Shown: in pieces, positions 5,590 through 6,270 of the stretch
Position numbering within the stretch: the stretch's first letter is position 1
How the letters are laid out: the number at the start of each line of letters is the position of its first letter
Origin: Clostridia bacterium
GTDB lineage: Bacteria > Bacillota > Clostridia > Oscillospirales > Acutalibacteraceae
Length of the DNA stretch: 6,270 nt
NCBI GenBank assembly: GCA_024689165.1
Contig: JAILDS010000294.1
Location: 1 to 6,270 of the forward strand
Direction: 5' to 3'
Translations under genes and position numbers: made by a program
The notes under the pieces: generated by a model
The model's input: only the letters and a program-made list of their open reading frames with translations
The model's database searches: none
Told to the model about the DNA's origin: nothing

Positions 5590-6270
5590 TTACTCAGATC
5601 CAGATCCGGACGAGCCGACGTTTCTGATATATCTGCATCTCGGGTAACTGGAGCAGCCGTAGAATTGCCGCCCTGCGTATGCGCCTCGCTTTCCTGTTCT
5701 CAATATCAGATCGCTTCCGCAAAGCGGGCATTTTTGTATGCTGTTCCCGGCGGCTGTCTCTTCAGGAGCAGCAAGAGAGTCGGACGCTGTTCCCGAGGTG
5801 TAGTTTTTCGGCGCAAGCAGCTCGTTTATCTGCCGGATATGAAGCAATTTTTCAGCCTCGTTGACCTGCGTCAGGAGGAACAGTTTGTTGTAGAGATCGG
5901 AGATATCGGTATTGCTGATGGTTCCGTCTGTTTTTTTCGATAATTCGGCTACCGCGTCGCGGATGTCTTTCCTGTGGATGACCCTAATATCGGGGTCGGA
6001 AACGGTCAGATTTTTGAACATGCAGCGATCGGAGAATACTATTACGGAATAGATCGGCAGCTCGGTTTGAAGGTAAGCCTTCAGAACGTTAACATGGGTC
6101 CTGTTCTGCCAGACCGGGTTGTAGAAATGCTCTTTGTGCGAATTCTTCCTTCCCGTGGGGAGAGTCTGCGTCCATGTCTTTTGTTTGTCGTTCCCGAATA
6201 TCCAGCCGCTGTAGTTCTTGCTTTCGAAAACAAATATCCCGGATGATAAGATCAGCACCACATCGAGCTC
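5590..6270 (-). CDS. NERD-domain protein with topoisomerase-type zinc finger, 3' part
   Basis: Only the C-terminal 226 residues are visible. The open frame continues past the right edge (6270), so the GTG at 6261 is an internal valine, not a start. The visible N-terminus reads ELDVVLI, then GIFVFESKNYSGWIFG (visible residues 11-26). This is the core of the NERD (nuclease-related) domain, with the restriction-endonuclease-like acidic and Glu-x-Lys residues (Asp3, Glu16, Lys18). A linker follows. The C-terminus has a zinc finger of the topoisomerase C4 type: CPLCG (Cys181, Cys184) and GCSSYPRC (Cys206, Cys212). The protein probably binds nucleic acid and may cleave it; its cellular role is not established. 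Base composition is AT-richer than the neighbouring genes (60-base blocks at 5881 and 6001 are about 42-45% GC, against about 58-67% in blocks at 2521 and 4741), which fits recent acquisition. A terminator follows at 5504-5531. Confidence 0.87.
   Translation of the reverse strand, partial: ELDVVLILSSGIFVFESKNYSGWIFGNDKQKTWTQTLPTGRKNSHKEHFYNPVWQNRTHVNVLKAYLQTELPIYSVIVFSDRCMFKNLTVSDPDIRVIHRKDIRDAVAELSKKTDGTISNTDISDLYNKLFLLTQVNEAEKLLHIRQINELLAPKNYTSGTASDSLAAPEETAAGNSIQKCPLCGSDLILRTGKRGAYAGRQFYGCSSYPRCRYIRNVGSSGSGSE

Noticed and set aside
6259..6261. GTG as start codon of the NERD-domain gene
   Set aside because: The frame stays open to 6270 and the residues before it (Glu-Leu-Asp-Val) belong to the conserved NERD core, so the true start is outside the window.
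1..6270. Insertion sequence, CRISPR array or long direct repeats
   Set aside because: No transposase-like protein, no regularly spaced repeats and no long direct or inverted repeat were seen beyond the short hairpins and the promoter motif described.

Overview
The window looks like part of the chromosome of an uncultured, moderately GC-rich member of the Bacillota, most likely Clostridia. This rests on purine-rich Shine-Dalgarno sites (AAAGGAG, AAGGAG, GGGAGG), extended -10 promoters (TGATATAAT), and gene families common in Clostridia: a TM1586-type nitroreductase, a DUF3737 beta-helix protein and a staphylococcal/Geobacillus-type lipase. No rRNA, tRNA or housekeeping marker is present to settle taxonomy, so the assignment is an inference.

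All six genes lie on the minus strand, so transcription runs from high to low coordinates. At the right edge (5590-6270) is the 3' part of a NERD-domain protein with a C-terminal topoisomerase-type zinc finger. Its start is outside the window, it is visibly AT-richer than the rest, and a canonical intrinsic terminator follows it (5504-5531). A roughly 310-base gap (5278-5589) holds that terminator, a second hairpin, an AT-rich stretch with a promoter-like sequence facing right, and the leftward promoter of the next unit.

Transcription unit A (promoter 5376-5404) carries a two-lobed FMN nitroreductase (4456-5277, TTG start) and, 36 bases on, a secreted or membrane-anchored lipase with an intact Ser-Asp-His triad and a conserved four-residue zinc site (3334-4419). 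Transcription unit B (promoter 3240-3268) carries an exported metallophosphoesterase (2237-3190), a DUF3737 beta-helix protein (1315-2157) and an NDP-hexose 2,3-dehydratase (19-1281, probable GTG start). The two promoters share an extended -10 and a very similar dyad at the predicted transcription start, which suggests common regulation of the two units.

No single pathway joins the five operonic genes. Two products are probably exported hydrolases (lipase, phosphoesterase) and three are probably cytoplasmic. The most unexpected gene is the NDP-hexose 2,3-dehydratase, an enzyme of 2,6-dideoxysugar biosynthesis best known from actinobacterial antibiotic clusters, found here without any other sugar-nucleotide gene. 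I see no insertion sequence, CRISPR array, tRNA or integration site.
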